Origin: Symploca sp. SIO3C6
Lineage (GTDB): Bacteria > Cyanobacteriota > Cyanobacteriia > Cyanobacteriales > Coleofasciculaceae
Direction: 5' to 3'
Assembly (NCBI GenBank): GCA_010692425.1
Contig: JAAHHJ010000025.1
Location: 1 to 64,000 of the forward strand
Length of the DNA stretch: 64,000 nucleotides
The position numbers and the translations under genes are program-made. Within the stretch, counting starts at the first letter, position 1; every line of letters begins with the position of its first letter. The notes below the pieces were generated by a model, which saw only the letters and a program-made list of their open reading frames with translations, was not told the origin of the DNA and ran no database searches. Positions 52,024 through 61,967 of this stretch are shown piece by piece.

Positions 52024-53415
52024 CTAGACACGAGTGGCGCGATTACCTAGAGCGTTAAGGTTTTCCACTTCACGAGCTTTCTTGCCCCGCCATAGCAAGC
52101 GTACTGGTGTCCCAGCAAAGCCCAACTGTTGGCGAAACTGACGCTCAATGTAGCGGCGGTAGTTGTCATTAAAGCGTTTAGGTTCATTGACAAACAGGGC
52201 AATGGTTGGCGGCTGACTTTTGACTTGAGTACCATAGTAGATTTTGCCCTGACGCCCCTGTCGGTTGGTGGGGGGAGAGTGCCAGCTAATTGCTTCTTGA
52301 ATTACTTCATTAATCACCGAAGTGGTGACGCGACGGCAGTGTTCTTGAGCAGCAGTATCAACTAAATCGAGAATCTTTTTGACTCGCTGACCAGTTAAAG
52401 CACTGACAAAAATCATTGGAGCCCACTCAACAAAGTGCAGTCGGTTTTTGAGAATTTGTTCGTACTCGTAGATTGTATAGGAGTCTTTTTCGATTAAATC
52501 CCATTTGTTGACCACAATCACAGCAGCACGTCCCTCGTCGGCAATTCTTCCTGCCAGTTTTTGGTCTTGCTCGGTAACACCATCAACAGCATCAATGACT
52601 AGTAAAACTACATCACAACGGCGAATCGCCTTGAAGGCGCGATTAATCCCAAAAAATTCTGGGCCGTAGTCAACGTTTTTCTTTTTGCGAATTCCAGCAG
52701 TGTCGATTAGGCGATAGTTTTTGCCTTCAATCCCTGCTTCTGGGTCGTCAGGGCGTTCTACCACCATATCAATGGCATCGCGAGTGGTACCGGAAATGGG
52801 GCTAACAATCGAGCGGTTGGATGAGGTGAGGGCGTTGAGTAAACTAGATTTACCAACATTGGGGCGTCCGACAATCGCCACTTTGATTTCTGGAGTCTCT
52901 GGGATTTCCTCCACGGCTGGTAAATAGGTGATCAGTTGATCAAGGAGTTCGCCAGTACCAACGCCGTGAATACCAGAAACAGGAAAAGGTTCACCTAAGC
53001 CTAGTTCCCAAAATTGAGATGCCTGAATAATTCCTTGCTGTGGGGACTCGCATTTATTGACGGCTAGCAGAATTGGCACTGTTTGTTGACGCAACCAATT
53101 GGCAATGGTTTGATCAGCAGGGGTGGGACCAGTTTGACCATCTACTACAAATATTGCTGCACTTGCTTCGCTTAAGGCTGCCATTGCCTGTTCTCGAATT
53201 AAGGGCAAGAACTCGGTATCATCATCGAAGACTAGGCCGCCAGTATCGACAACCGAGTACTCGCGGTCTTGCCAGAAAGCGCTGCGATAAGTGCGATCGC
53301 GGGTTACTCCTGGTTCATCGTGTACAATCGCATCGGTTGCGCTTGCCAAGCGATTGACAAGGGTGGATTTGCCCACATTTGGGCGTCCGATAACAGCAAC
53401 AATTGGCAAGACCAT
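52024..53415 (-). CDS. der: Ribosome biogenesis GTPase Der (EngA)
   Basis: 463 residues with two tandem G domains. G1 motifs are GRPNVGKST (about 10-18) and GRPNVGKSS (about 183-191); G3 are DTGG and DTAG; G4 are NKCE and NKWD. The KH-like C-terminal domain ends with [18 protein letters not shown]. Der is needed for 50S subunit assembly. Confidence 0.97.
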   Translation of the reverse strand: MVLPIVAVIGRPNVGKSTLVNRLASATDAIVHDEPGVTRDRTYRSAFWQDREYSVVDTGGLVFDDDTEFLPLIREQAMAALSEASAAIFVVDGQTGPTPADQTIANWLRQQTVPILLAVNKCESPQQGIIQASQFWELGLGEPFPVSGIHGVGTGELLDQLITYLPAVEEIPETPEIKVAIVGRPNVGKSSLLNALTSSNRSIVSPISGTTRDAIDMVVERPDDPEAGIEGKNYRLIDTAGIRKKKNVDYGPEFFGINRAFKAIRRCDVVLLVIDAVDGVTEQDQKLAGRIADEGRAAVIVVNKWDLIEKDSYTIYEYEQILKNRLHFVEWAPMIFVSALTGQRVKKILDLVDTAAQEHCRRVTTSVINEVIQEAISWHSPPTNRQGRQGKIYYGTQVKSQPPTIALFVNEPKRFNDNYRRYIERQFRQQLGFAGTPVRLLWRGKKAREVENLNALGNRATRV

Positions 53416-53582
53416 ACCGTTTTTTTGAACTGAGAGTGATGTTAGAAGCTATGATCTTTAATCTTAACTAATTTAAAAATAGGAATCAGGAGTGCCTTAC
53501 TCTGCTAGGAGCAATGCTGCGGCACAAATGTAGCCTTCGGCTTGGCGAGAGCTTAACGCTAACAAGAAAGGAGTTTAGGAAT

Positions 53583-54695
53583 TCAGAGGTAGCGATGCAA
53601 AACCTCAACTGTGGCTTTGCCAGTTTTTTCCCATCTGAATTGACTTGCTTGCTGAAGTCCCAGGGTACGCAAACGCGATCGCAAGGCGGGATCAGTTACT
53701 ATAGCTTGCATTGCTGCGGTGATTTCACTGGTTTTGTAGGGGTTGATCAAAAGGGCGGCATTACCTACAACTTCTGGCAAGGAGGAAAGGTTGGAAGTAA
53801 TTACGGGAGTACCGCAAGCCATTGCTTCTAGTGCAGGGAAACCAAAGCCTTCCCAGAGGCTAGGGAAGACGAGGGCGATTGCTTGGTTAATGATTTTCGG
53901 TAGTTGCTCGTAGGGGAGGTAATCCAGGAATTTTACCTGATGGCTTAGCTTTAAATGGTCTGCTTGTGCTTTGAGGCTGGGAGTGTAGCGTTGGTCAATT
54001 GAACCTACAATTCTGAGTTCATAGTCTCGGCAATTGTCAATGGCAGCGAAGGCATCTATCAGCCGCTTTAGGTTTTTGTAGGGATCGTGGCGTCCTATAT
54101 AGAGAAAATAGGGACAATCCTCGGTGATTTCCTTGCTAGGTAAGTCAAGAAAGCGGAAATGATTGGCATCGTGGGCAAGGAGGAGGGGTGTTATTTTGGT
54201 GGCTGGGATCTTGAAGAAGTTATGAATATCTCTAGCGGTTGCAGTAGAGTTACAGAGAATATGTTGTGCTTGTGACAGAACTTGGGGGACGTAGTAGCGG
54301 AAATAAAGTTTTAGGGAAGAGAAATATTGGGGAAAGCGCAAGGGGATCAAATCGTGGACGGTGACAATATAGCGGCAGTTGCTGTAGAGAGGTGCTTCAG
54401 GGAGCGGAGAAAATAGGAGGTTCGATTGTAGTTTTTGGTAGATGTGCGGTAGTTTTAACTGAGTCCACAGGAGGCGACGAAAGTGACCTTTAGTTCCTTG
54501 TTCTGGGGTTAAATTGGGAGGGACTGGGTAGCGGGTATAGTTAGAGATTTGAGGTGAAAGTTCAGAAGTAAGGGGGGAAATTAGGAGAGTGGGTTTGAGA
54601 GGCTCTAGATGAGGGCAAAGATTGGCTGCATAGGTACTAATGCCAGTGGGTTTCGACAAGAGGAAAGATAGATTAACTAATACCGAATTCGACAA
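53583..54695 (-). CDS. Glycosyltransferase family 4 (GT-B)
   Basis: 370 residues. Donor-site motifs [20 protein letters not shown] and [42 protein letters not shown] (EX7E) place it in GT4 (mannosyl/rhamnosyl-type retaining enzymes). The start is a TTG, overlapping the upstream GT2 gene by 19 bp, so the two are coupled. Likely builds an O-antigen or capsule repeat. No membrane helix. Confidence 0.9.
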   Translation of the reverse strand: MSNSVLVNLSFLLSKPTGISTYAANLCPHLEPLKPTLLISPLTSELSPQISNYTRYPVPPNLTPEQGTKGHFRRLLWTQLKLPHIYQKLQSNLLFSPLPEAPLYSNCRYIVTVHDLIPLRFPQYFSSLKLYFRYYVPQVLSQAQHILCNSTATARDIHNFFKIPATKITPLLLAHDANHFRFLDLPSKEITEDCPYFLYIGRHDPYKNLKRLIDAFAAIDNCRDYELRIVGSIDQRYTPSLKAQADHLKLSHQVKFLDYLPYEQLPKIINQAIALVFPSLWEGFGFPALEAMACGTPVITSNLSSLPEVVGNAALLINPYKTSEITAAMQAIVTDPALRSRLRTLGLQQASQFRWEKTGKATVEVLHRYL

Positions 54696-55543
54696 TTTGG
54701 ATTTACTCGCCTCAGATAACTTGATATGCCCACCAGTTTACCAAGAGCAGTTTGGGGTTTTGGCAGCAGCAGGATTAGAGCGTGGATAGTAAGTCGAAAA
54801 AAGCGCAGGAGAAAAATTGCTTTGTTGGTATATCTTTCTAGGGTCAGTAAGTAGCTATAGGTACTGTGGGCTATTTTCTTGGCAATATTGCGGTTGGTAA
54901 TCGCAGATGGTTGGTGAACTAAGGCTATCTTACTAGTAATGGCAATTTTATGACCCTGCTTGGCATAGCGCTGGCAAAAGTCGAAGTCCTCGTAATAGAG
55001 AAAATAGGCAGGATCAAACTGAGGACAACTGCGAAACTGCTGTAGATTCAGCAGTAAACTACATCCACTTACCCAGTCACAAGTCGCGTAGATATTCTCT
55101 GTTGTGCTGGGAAGGGATTTATTGCATAAAATTGCACCTCGCTCCGGTATAAATCCACCGCCAGCAAACCAGATATCACCAGTTGGTGTGTAGATACAGG
55201 TACCGAGAATAGAAAGTTCTGGATAGGTTTCAAATAAAGTGGTAATTTTTGTAAGGGTATTTTCTGGTAAGTAGGTGTCTGGATTTACAATCCAGACTAT
55301 TGCCTTTGAGTCTTGATTGTAAATCCAATTAAGTCCTAGATTACAGGCTTTGCTAAAACCGAGGTTGGTTTTAGCTTCTAAAATTTGGAGGGATTGGGCA
55401 TGAAGTTTTGGAAGTTCATGATCATTTGGGGAGTTATTGACAATAACAATTTGATGAGGAGTGGCTGGATGAGTTGTAATTGAGTTAATTAAGCGCTCAA
55501 TCAGGTGGCTCGAGTAGTAGTTAACGGTGAGTAAATAAATCAC
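54677..55543 (-). CDS. Glycosyltransferase family 2, rhamnosyltransferase-like
   Basis: 288 residues from a GTG. The GT-A fold start IYLLTVNYYSSHLIERLINSITTHPATPHQIVIVNNSPND, the metal site in WIVNPDTYLP and the acceptor region FDPAYFLYYEDFDFCQRYAKQG match rhamnosyltransferase-like GT2 enzymes. It overlaps the downstream GT4 gene and is divergent from a methyltransferase gene 48 bp away. Confidence 0.88.
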   Translation of the reverse strand: MIYLLTVNYYSSHLIERLINSITTHPATPHQIVIVNNSPNDHELPKLHAQSLQILEAKTNLGFSKACNLGLNWIYNQDSKAIVWIVNPDTYLPENTLTKITTLFETYPELSILGTCIYTPTGDIWFAGGGFIPERGAILCNKSLPSTTENIYATCDWVSGCSLLLNLQQFRSCPQFDPAYFLYYEDFDFCQRYAKQGHKIAITSKIALVHQPSAITNRNIAKKIAHSTYSYLLTLERYTNKAIFLLRFFRLTIHALILLLPKPQTALGKLVGISSYLRRVNPNCRIRY

Positions 55544-55591
55544 ATTAGTTATATATAGTATAAGAATATAGAATTTGAATTAAGATTTATT

Positions 55592-56281
55592 ATGAACCAA
55601 GAAGAATATCTCAAAAAACTTTATGCGAATCGCTTTAGTTACAAAGAGAGAAAATCAAAATTACAACTTTGGAAAATTCTGATTGATGGCTTTTTACAAG
55701 AACATGTAGGACAAAACTCAATAGTTTTAGATATAGGAGGGGGATATTGTGAATTCATTAATCAAATTCAAGCTAAGGAAAAATATTTAATTGACTTAAA
55801 TCCAGATTCTGAAAATTTTGCTGATCCCTCAGTCAACATCCTAAATATTGACATATTGAGTCCGCCCGATCAAGCTTTATCTTGCAACTATTTTGATAGG
55901 ATATTTATCTCTAACTTCTTTGAGCATCTAGGCAGCAAAGAAGATTTAGTTGAAGTTTTACTATTCTGCTTTAAACACTTAAAAGTTGGAGGTTCTATCC
56001 TAGTCATTCAACCCAACTTTAAATACTCTTACAAGGAGTATTATGATTTTATTGATCATCAATTACCCATAACTCATATCTCTCTTCAGGAGATAATGCA
56101 GACAATTGGCTTCTCAATTAATGTAGTTATACCAAGATTTTTGCCTTTTTCTACAAAAGGCAGGCCAGCCTCTCCTGACTTATTGAAACTCTACCTAAAA
56201 ATACCATTCTTATGGTATTTTTTGGGGGGACAAATGTTTATTAAAGCTTCTAAACCTATAAAAGACTTGGGTCGCATTTAA
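55592..56281 (+). CDS. SAM-dependent class I methyltransferase
   Basis: 229 residues. Motif I is SIVLDIGGGYCEFINQI; motif II region DRIFISNFFEHLGSKEDLVEVL; post-motif LKVGGSILVIQPNFKYSYKEYYDFIDH. It is a methyltransferase_11-type enzyme often found in surface-glycan clusters, where it may methylate a sugar or lipid-linked intermediate. It is the only plus-strand gene in the cluster. The code is AT-rich compared with der. Confidence 0.85.
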   Translation: MNQEEYLKKLYANRFSYKERKSKLQLWKILIDGFLQEHVGQNSIVLDIGGGYCEFINQIQAKEKYLIDLNPDSENFADPSVNILNIDILSPPDQALSCNYFDRIFISNFFEHLGSKEDLVEVLLFCFKHLKVGGSILVIQPNFKYSYKEYYDFIDHQLPITHISLQEIMQTIGFSINVVIPRFLPFSTKGRPASPDLLKLYLKIPFLWYFLGGQMFIKASKPIKDLGRI

Positions 56282-56487
56282 TTTTTGTAGGTTAGGTTGA
56301 AGTCTTAAAAGTCAGCATCACCTGTAGAATAATAGGGATAATCTGCCAGAAGCTGCTACCTATTAGCTATTTGCTCTCACTGAAATGCCCCCCAAAAGTT
56401 GTTTGTGAGTAAACCTATTTGAAGAATTTAACTGCTTAATTCAGCATTTTGGGCAAGTGAATAAACTTTATGAATAAGCAGCAATAA

Positions 56488-57603
56488 CTACCTGGTTTTA
56501 TTGGCAAACACTGCCATCTTATTCAGGTTGTAAGCTAGCGGATAATTTCTAGATACTTGTGCTGTATAAATTTCTTCAAGTATATTTTTAATGTTGTATT
56601 GATATTGCCACTTTGGATAGTGAGATTGAAATTTTCTGACACTGGAAATATACCAAATATGGTCACCATCTCGATTGTTATTGGTGTAGCTGTACTGAAG
56701 CTTTTTTCCAGCAATACTTTCACACATAGTAATAGCCTCTAGCATAGAGCAATTGCTATATCGAGAACCACCAATGTTATAAATTTCGCCACAGCGTGGG
56801 TTTTGATAAAAATGATAGAAAGCATTGACTAGGTCGTGGCTATGGATATTATCCCTGACTTGCTTACCTTGATAGCCAAATATAGTGTATGGCTCAGAGG
56901 TAATTGTACATTTCATTAAATATGCCAAGAAGCCATGCAACTGTGCTCCAGAGTGTAGAGGACCGGTTAGACAACCACCTCGAAAGCTAACGGTTTTCAT
57001 GCCAAAGTATTTGCCATATTCTTGTACCAAAAGATCAGCGGCAACCTTGGAAACTCCAAACAGAGAGTGTTTAGAACTGTCAATATTCATTGATTCGTCA
57101 ATGCCAGTTACATATTTATGACTTGGCTCAATTTCCCAGCGCGTTTCTAGCTCTTCGAGAGGTAGGCAATTGGGAGTATCTCCATAAACTTTGTTAGTTG
57201 AAGTAAATATGAATACTGCTTGGGGACAGTATTGACGAGCTGCTTCTAGTAGGACTAAGGTTCCATTGGCATTGATCGTAAAATCAGTGTGGGGATCTTG
57301 TGCTGCCCAATCATGAGAAGGTTGTGCAGCAGTGTGGATGATCAAAGCGATATCAGAAGAGTACTCCTGAAAAATTTTTTCTACACAGTCGCGAGCACGG
57401 ATGTCAACATCATAATGGTGATAATGATCACCATACCTATTCTTGAGTGAGTCTCGGTTCCATAGAGTTGATGCAGACTCACCAAAGAAAAAAGAACGCA
57501 TATCGTTATCGATGCCCACGATATTGAATCCACAATGGGCGAAAAAATGAACAGACTCTGAGCCAATTAGACCAGCTGATCCAGTAATGATCACAGTAGG
57601 CAT
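56488..57603 (-). CDS. NAD-dependent sugar-nucleotide epimerase/dehydratase (CDP-paratose-epimerase-like)
   Basis: 371 residues from the ATG at 57603 ([16 protein letters not shown]) with GAGGAG upstream; the longer frame is rejected. Rossmann motif GSAGLIGSE, then [21 protein letters not shown] and later [25 protein letters not shown], which resemble CDP-paratose 2-epimerase-like SDRs. The usual catalytic YxxxK reads FGVSK (Phe for Tyr) within [16 protein letters not shown]. That appears in relatives but leaves the mechanism open. It is the last gene of the minus-strand glycan operon. Confidence 0.85.
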   Translation of the reverse strand: MPTVIITGSAGLIGSESVHFFAHCGFNIVGIDNDMRSFFFGESASTLWNRDSLKNRYGDHYHHYDVDIRARDCVEKIFQEYSSDIALIIHTAAQPSHDWAAQDPHTDFTINANGTLVLLEAARQYCPQAVFIFTSTNKVYGDTPNCLPLEELETRWEIEPSHKYVTGIDESMNIDSSKHSLFGVSKVAADLLVQEYGKYFGMKTVSFRGGCLTGPLHSGAQLHGFLAYLMKCTITSEPYTIFGYQGKQVRDNIHSHDLVNAFYHFYQNPRCGEIYNIGGSRYSNCSMLEAITMCESIAGKKLQYSYTNNNRDGDHIWYISSVRKFQSHYPKWQYQYNIKNILEEIYTAQVSRNYPLAYNLNKMAVFANKTR

Positions 57604-57651
57604 AGCACTAACACTCCTCACAAACCTTGAAGCCAAACCATGTTCACAGTT

Positions 57652-58719
57652 TTATTTCAGGACTTGGCTAAGCACCGCTTCATTGTCGCATATCCAACCA
57701 TAGATATCATTTAAAGCTGCTTTGGGATTAATCATAGGCTGCCAGCCAGTTTTTCTAAAGACTTTTGAGGAGTCGGTGATAAAAATAGGAATGTCCCCTT
57801 GTCGTCCTTCTGTTACAGGCTTAATTTGAGTAGATTTTCCAGTGATGGCTTCGCATAGTTGGGTCGTTTCAATTAAAGAAAGACTGTTACTGGTTCCACC
57901 ACCAACATTAAAGACTTCACCATCGAGTTCTAAAAAATGTAGCAATTGATACTCAACTAACCTCAATAAGTCTTCTACGTGTAGTAAATCTCTTACTTGC
58001 TTGCCACTGCCCCCATAGCCGATATAGTTGAGTGGTTTTTGAAAGTGGTGGGCTCCAACCCAAAGAACAAAGACTCCTTGATCTACTTTACCCATCTGCC
58101 AAGGTCCTGTGACTACACCGCATCTATTGATAATTGCGCTGAGATTATAGGCTTGTCTATATTCTTCAATTAAAAGTTCAGAGGCTAGTTTTGTTGTTCC
58201 GTATAGTGAGCGATAGCCTTGTAATAGAAAATCTTCAGAGACGCCTAGTTGGGAAACCCCAGGTAAGATTTGTTCAGGAATAATTTCAAACCTAGTTGGC
58301 AATTCTCTTAAGTTCAATGACTTAAGAGGAACAATGGGATAAACACGGCTACTAGAAAGGAACAATAAACGGGCGTTTATTTGTCTAGCTAATTCTAAGA
58401 TGTTAATTGTTCCCACCAGATTAGTTTGAAGCACATACTGAGGCGATGTAAAACCAGCCATTACAGAAGGTTCAGCAGAACAGTCAATGATAGTATCTAC
58501 AACAAGTACACCTGGATCTAGGTCTGAAGAAGAGCGAATATCGCCATGAAGGAATTGAATACCCCAGTTTTTTAGCCTAGGAAGATTCAATTCAGAACCG
58601 CGACGCCGCAGATTATCCAGGCAGATTATCTGCCAATTACTGTGAAGCTTTTTTAGACCAATTGCTAGAGAACTACCAATAAAACCTGCTCCACCCAAGA
58701 CTAAAATTCTCTCGGTCAT
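57652..58719 (-). CDS. NAD-dependent sugar-nucleotide epimerase/dehydratase
   Basis: 355 residues. Cofactor motif LVLGGAGFIGSSLAIGLKKL, substrate strand DTIIDCSAEPSVMAGF, catalytic SLYGTTKLASELLIEEY (intact YxxxK) and CGVVTGPWQMGKVDQGVFVLWVGAHH. It pairs with the downstream epimerase (49-bp gap), and the two may act in sequence on one CDP- or dTDP-sugar. Exact product unknown. Confidence 0.85.
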   Translation of the reverse strand: MTERILVLGGAGFIGSSLAIGLKKLHSNWQIICLDNLRRRGSELNLPRLKNWGIQFLHGDIRSSSDLDPGVLVVDTIIDCSAEPSVMAGFTSPQYVLQTNLVGTINILELARQINARLLFLSSSRVYPIVPLKSLNLRELPTRFEIIPEQILPGVSQLGVSEDFLLQGYRSLYGTTKLASELLIEEYRQAYNLSAIINRCGVVTGPWQMGKVDQGVFVLWVGAHHFQKPLNYIGYGGSGKQVRDLLHVEDLLRLVEYQLLHFLELDGEVFNVGGGTSNSLSLIETTQLCEAITGKSTQIKPVTEGRQGDIPIFITDSSKVFRKTGWQPMINPKAALNDIYGWICDNEAVLSQVLK

Positions 58720-58761
58720 TTCATTTCGTCTTAATTTTTTTTGAAAACCAATCTCTCATCG

Positions 58762-60099
58762 TCAAGTTTTACTTTGAACCATTACTTGAGGCTGTTTGCG
58801 CACATAGTCTCCCCGAGAAAGAATTTTTTCTAAAAACAGATAAAGTACAATAAATAAATATCTGCTACCCATTTCCTTGATTTTTAACTTAGAAATCCCT
58901 GTTTGGCGATTTCTCCAAGTGATGGGAACAGTTGTATAAGAGTAACCGCGAACAATTGCCTTAAGTGGCATTTCAACTGTCAAGTTGAAATGATGGGAAA
59001 TTAAAGGACAAATTCCTTCAATCACTTCCCGACGATATGCTTTAAATGCATTTGTTGTATCGTTATATTTTAAGCCAAATAAAATTTGTACAAACAGATT
59101 AGCTAAGCGATTGACAATCAACTTATGAGTAGGGTATTCAATTACTTTTCCTCCTCTAATGAAGCGGGAACCAAATACACATTCGTAGCCTTCTTGAAGT
59201 TTGTAATAGTAATTGACAATATCTTCTGGTGCATCTGAACTGTCTGCCATAACAATGACAACTGCATCTCCTTGGAAATTCTCTAAACCGCACCGTACAG
59301 CAAAACCGAATCCATTGGGATAGTAGTTATTGAGATAGCGAACTTTATTATTTTGATTGCTGATATCTTGTAGTATTATTTCTGTACGATCACGGCTATT
59401 GTCATTGACAACTAAGATTTCATAATCAATTTCCTGCTCTTCTAAAAATAAGCTAATAGCTTGGATTGTGTTGGCGATACCGCCCTCTTCATTGTGAGCT
59501 GGAATTACAATTGAAAGTAGATCAATTTTGACCATCTTTTTCAATTGCTGCGATACTCTGCAACTAGCTTTTGACGAATAATAATTGTGTTTATTCTCAC
59601 AGGAGGGTGCTAGTCCTTCTGGATGGTAGATTGCTAATGAGTCAGTCTTGCTCATCTTGTCAACAGATGTAGCAGGAGCTTTAAATACTAATCTGTCACT
59701 AATTACATAATTGATAGCTGCACTTAGCAGTACACCTACTAAGGTATTAATTCCATAATTGACTCCTAACCAATCTAGTAAGGGAAAGACAATGCCGATT
59801 CTAGTGATAACGGCAGCGCCAGCTGCAATGTGATAAAGAGGAATTTGTTTACACAAAACTGCTTTGATTGCCCAATTTCCTCCTGGCCAAACCCAGATAC
59901 GGTAAATGAAAAAACTCAGTAGCAATGACAACTCGATTGCAACCGTATTGGCTATATTGCGCAGCAGAGGTGTATTAAATCCTAGCCATTCAATGATCAC
60001 AAAGATGAGTAAGATATTAAATGCTGCCGCTACACCACCACCAAAAATAAACTTGATTACTTGCTTCTGAAATATTTCTTTTAATGAAATTTTAGTCAT
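58762..60099 (-). CDS. GtrA-like membrane domain fused to a polyprenyl-phosphate glycosyltransferase (GT2)
   Basis: 445 residues. The N-terminal GtrA/flippase-like domain (about 1-145, four helices: FIFGGGVAAAFNILLIFVIIEWLGF ... NYVISDRLVF) precedes a GT2 domain (about 193-430: LSIVIPAHNEEGGIANTI, VVNDNSRDRTE, FGFAVRCGLENFQGDAVVIVMADSSD, WRNRQTGISKLKIKEMG). The latter resembles dolichol/undecaprenyl-phosphate glucose or mannose synthases. In many proteins the order is GT then GtrA; here it is reversed. Probably makes and flips a polyprenyl-P-sugar. It abuts the upstream gene with no gap. Confidence 0.9.
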   Translation of the reverse strand: MTKISLKEIFQKQVIKFIFGGGVAAAFNILLIFVIIEWLGFNTPLLRNIANTVAIELSLLLSFFIYRIWVWPGGNWAIKAVLCKQIPLYHIAAGAAVITRIGIVFPLLDWLGVNYGINTLVGVLLSAAINYVISDRLVFKAPATSVDKMSKTDSLAIYHPEGLAPSCENKHNYYSSKASCRVSQQLKKMVKIDLLSIVIPAHNEEGGIANTIQAISLFLEEQEIDYEILVVNDNSRDRTEIILQDISNQNNKVRYLNNYYPNGFGFAVRCGLENFQGDAVVIVMADSSDAPEDIVNYYYKLQEGYECVFGSRFIRGGKVIEYPTHKLIVNRLANLFVQILFGLKYNDTTNAFKAYRREVIEGICPLISHHFNLTVEMPLKAIVRGYSYTTVPITWRNRQTGISKLKIKEMGSRYLFIVLYLFLEKILSRGDYVRKQPQVMVQSKT

Positions 60100-61854
60100 T
60101 TATTCCACCACTTTTATCTTAGATTCACCACTTAATTTAACGAACTGCTTTTGCTCTTGATTGTATACCCAAGCCTTAATCACAGTTTCCCCTAAGGGGA
60201 TAGACTTAGGATAAATATTAGCTTGCCAACCAGATTTTTTGTATCGGTTTGATTTAAGGTTATTGGCAACATCAGAGCTGTCTATATTGACAACTGCACT
60301 CGCGAAGAAGGATTGGTTATTTCCATGAGATAGTAATACTAGATTTGGCTGTTGGCTACTATCTGGTAGGATAGCCCAACCAGCTAGCGTAACACTACCA
60401 TTTCTTGACAGGGTCAAGAGTTGGTCAGTTTTTGGGCTAATATCAACATAACCGTGAATTTTGGTAGGTTCAGCTATAAATGCTATGTCTCTAGGGAAAT
60501 GCCTAAAACCTAGCTTTTGAAGGGTTTCAGCTGAACTTATCACCAGAGCTGGATCGGGAAAAATAAATTTTAAACAGTTATCTGGTGATTCACTAATAGA
60601 TTTATTGAAAAAGTGAATGATCTCTAAGCAAGTTTTCCCTCTACTCCGATCCAGCCAAGTTGCCCTTCCATTTGCGATTGCAGATGTAGAGCCAGTAATA
60701 AAATTTACTGCTAGAATACCAACAAGCAAGTAACTTCCTAAACGGAGGTAATTATTTTTGCTAAACCATTCCTGTCGATGATATATCAATAATCGCCACA
60801 TCTGTAGACAGGATATGATCAACAATATCATGACCGTTGTATATCTTGATGAAGACGCTTGCTCGATGCCAAATCCAGCTCTACCGACAGTGGTTATTAA
60901 AGCAAAAAAACTTGCAAACCAACCTATTGACAACCAAGGAGCTAAATCATAAGCAAATTTTGATTTATAGTTATAGATATAGTAGACATTAAAAAATATA
61001 AAACTAAACAATATAATCAATCCACTAATCATCCGAGGCAGAAATAATTTGCCAACTGGGGTTCCTATAATTGTTAATAGGTAACTTATCGCGGCTAATG
61101 GCTCCTTGAAGAAGAAGAGTGTATCAGGATGATGACCTGGTTTGTGATAGCCAATGCTGTAGAAGGCACAGGATATTATAAAGAATGATATCCATAACAA
61201 AAGTCTGATTTTACTGGATTTGGTATTACCTTCAACTGAAGCTACTGAGGGGATGACGGCAAGCCAAGAAAATAAGCCATGTGCTGACGAGAAACTAGCA
61301 ATAAAGCAGCACAGAGCCGCGAGAGTTAGCTTTATAGAAGTAGACCAAGTATTAGTTAAGCTCAGAAGTAAGACAGATAGTATCACGCATGTATTGATTA
61401 AAAACCAAGATACCTGGAATCCCCATAACCAATTTTCATTCTGGACTAAAGAGAAAGTTAGGACACAAGTCAAAATATTAAATGAGTGGAATAAAATGTT
61501 CCTTTCTTTTTGGCTAATAGCTGCGATTTTGTAGATTGCGCAAAAATTAAATATTGCTAAAAATAGACTAAAGTACAGTTCAATTTTGATCTGCCAATTA
61601 GAGGTAAATGCGAGTATTAAAAAGATTATTCTAGGAAAAAAAATTCGATGTTCATTATGCTGGTAAAAAAAATCTTTAAAGTTGACATTACCAGTTGCAA
61701 TTTTATCAAAAAAACTTATTAATGCAAATTGATCTCCAACGGGAACATTTACACTAAAGCTAGCTATAAACCATAAAATTAGGGCTAATGGCAGAAGATA
61801 GATAATTAGCAAATATATCTGAAGTTTAGATAGAGAAATGTGATTATTTAACAC
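60100..61854 (-). CDS. Polytopic membrane protein with beta-rich C-terminal domain, possible glycosyltransferase
   Basis: About 584 residues from a GTG with AAGGAG five bases upstream. Roughly 10-11 membrane helices (about 15-405) include a first extracytoplasmic loop with VPVGDQFALISFFDK and YQHNEHRIFFPR, a pattern like GT-C transferases (acidic residue in the first loop). A soluble C-terminal domain (about 470-584: GSVTLAGWAILPDSSQ, WQANIYPKSIPLGETVIKAWVYN) looks like a carbohydrate-binding sandwich. It may transfer the sugar made by the downstream GtrA-GT2 protein (inference). Its stop is contiguous with that gene's start. Confidence 0.65.
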   Translation of the reverse strand: MLNNHISLSKLQIYLLIIYLLPLALILWFIASFSVNVPVGDQFALISFFDKIATGNVNFKDFFYQHNEHRIFFPRIIFLILAFTSNWQIKIELYFSLFLAIFNFCAIYKIAAISQKERNILFHSFNILTCVLTFSLVQNENWLWGFQVSWFLINTCVILSVLLLSLTNTWSTSIKLTLAALCCFIASFSSAHGLFSWLAVIPSVASVEGNTKSSKIRLLLWISFFIISCAFYSIGYHKPGHHPDTLFFFKEPLAAISYLLTIIGTPVGKLFLPRMISGLIILFSFIFFNVYYIYNYKSKFAYDLAPWLSIGWFASFFALITTVGRAGFGIEQASSSRYTTVMILLIISCLQMWRLLIYHRQEWFSKNNYLRLGSYLLVGILAVNFITGSTSAIANGRATWLDRSRGKTCLEIIHFFNKSISESPDNCLKFIFPDPALVISSAETLQKLGFRHFPRDIAFIAEPTKIHGYVDISPKTDQLLTLSRNGSVTLAGWAILPDSSQQPNLVLLSHGNNQSFFASAVVNIDSSDVANNLKSNRYKKSGWQANIYPKSIPLGETVIKAWVYNQEQKQFVKLSGESKIKVVE

Positions 61855-61967
61855 TGCAACTCCTTGTTTATTCAACTCCAAACCTTCTAGAAGGCGCTTT
61901 AGGTTTGGAGGAATCTAAATCCCTTTCCAAGCTGTCCCCTTTCCCCCCTTCTCTTCCTTAAGATTAG

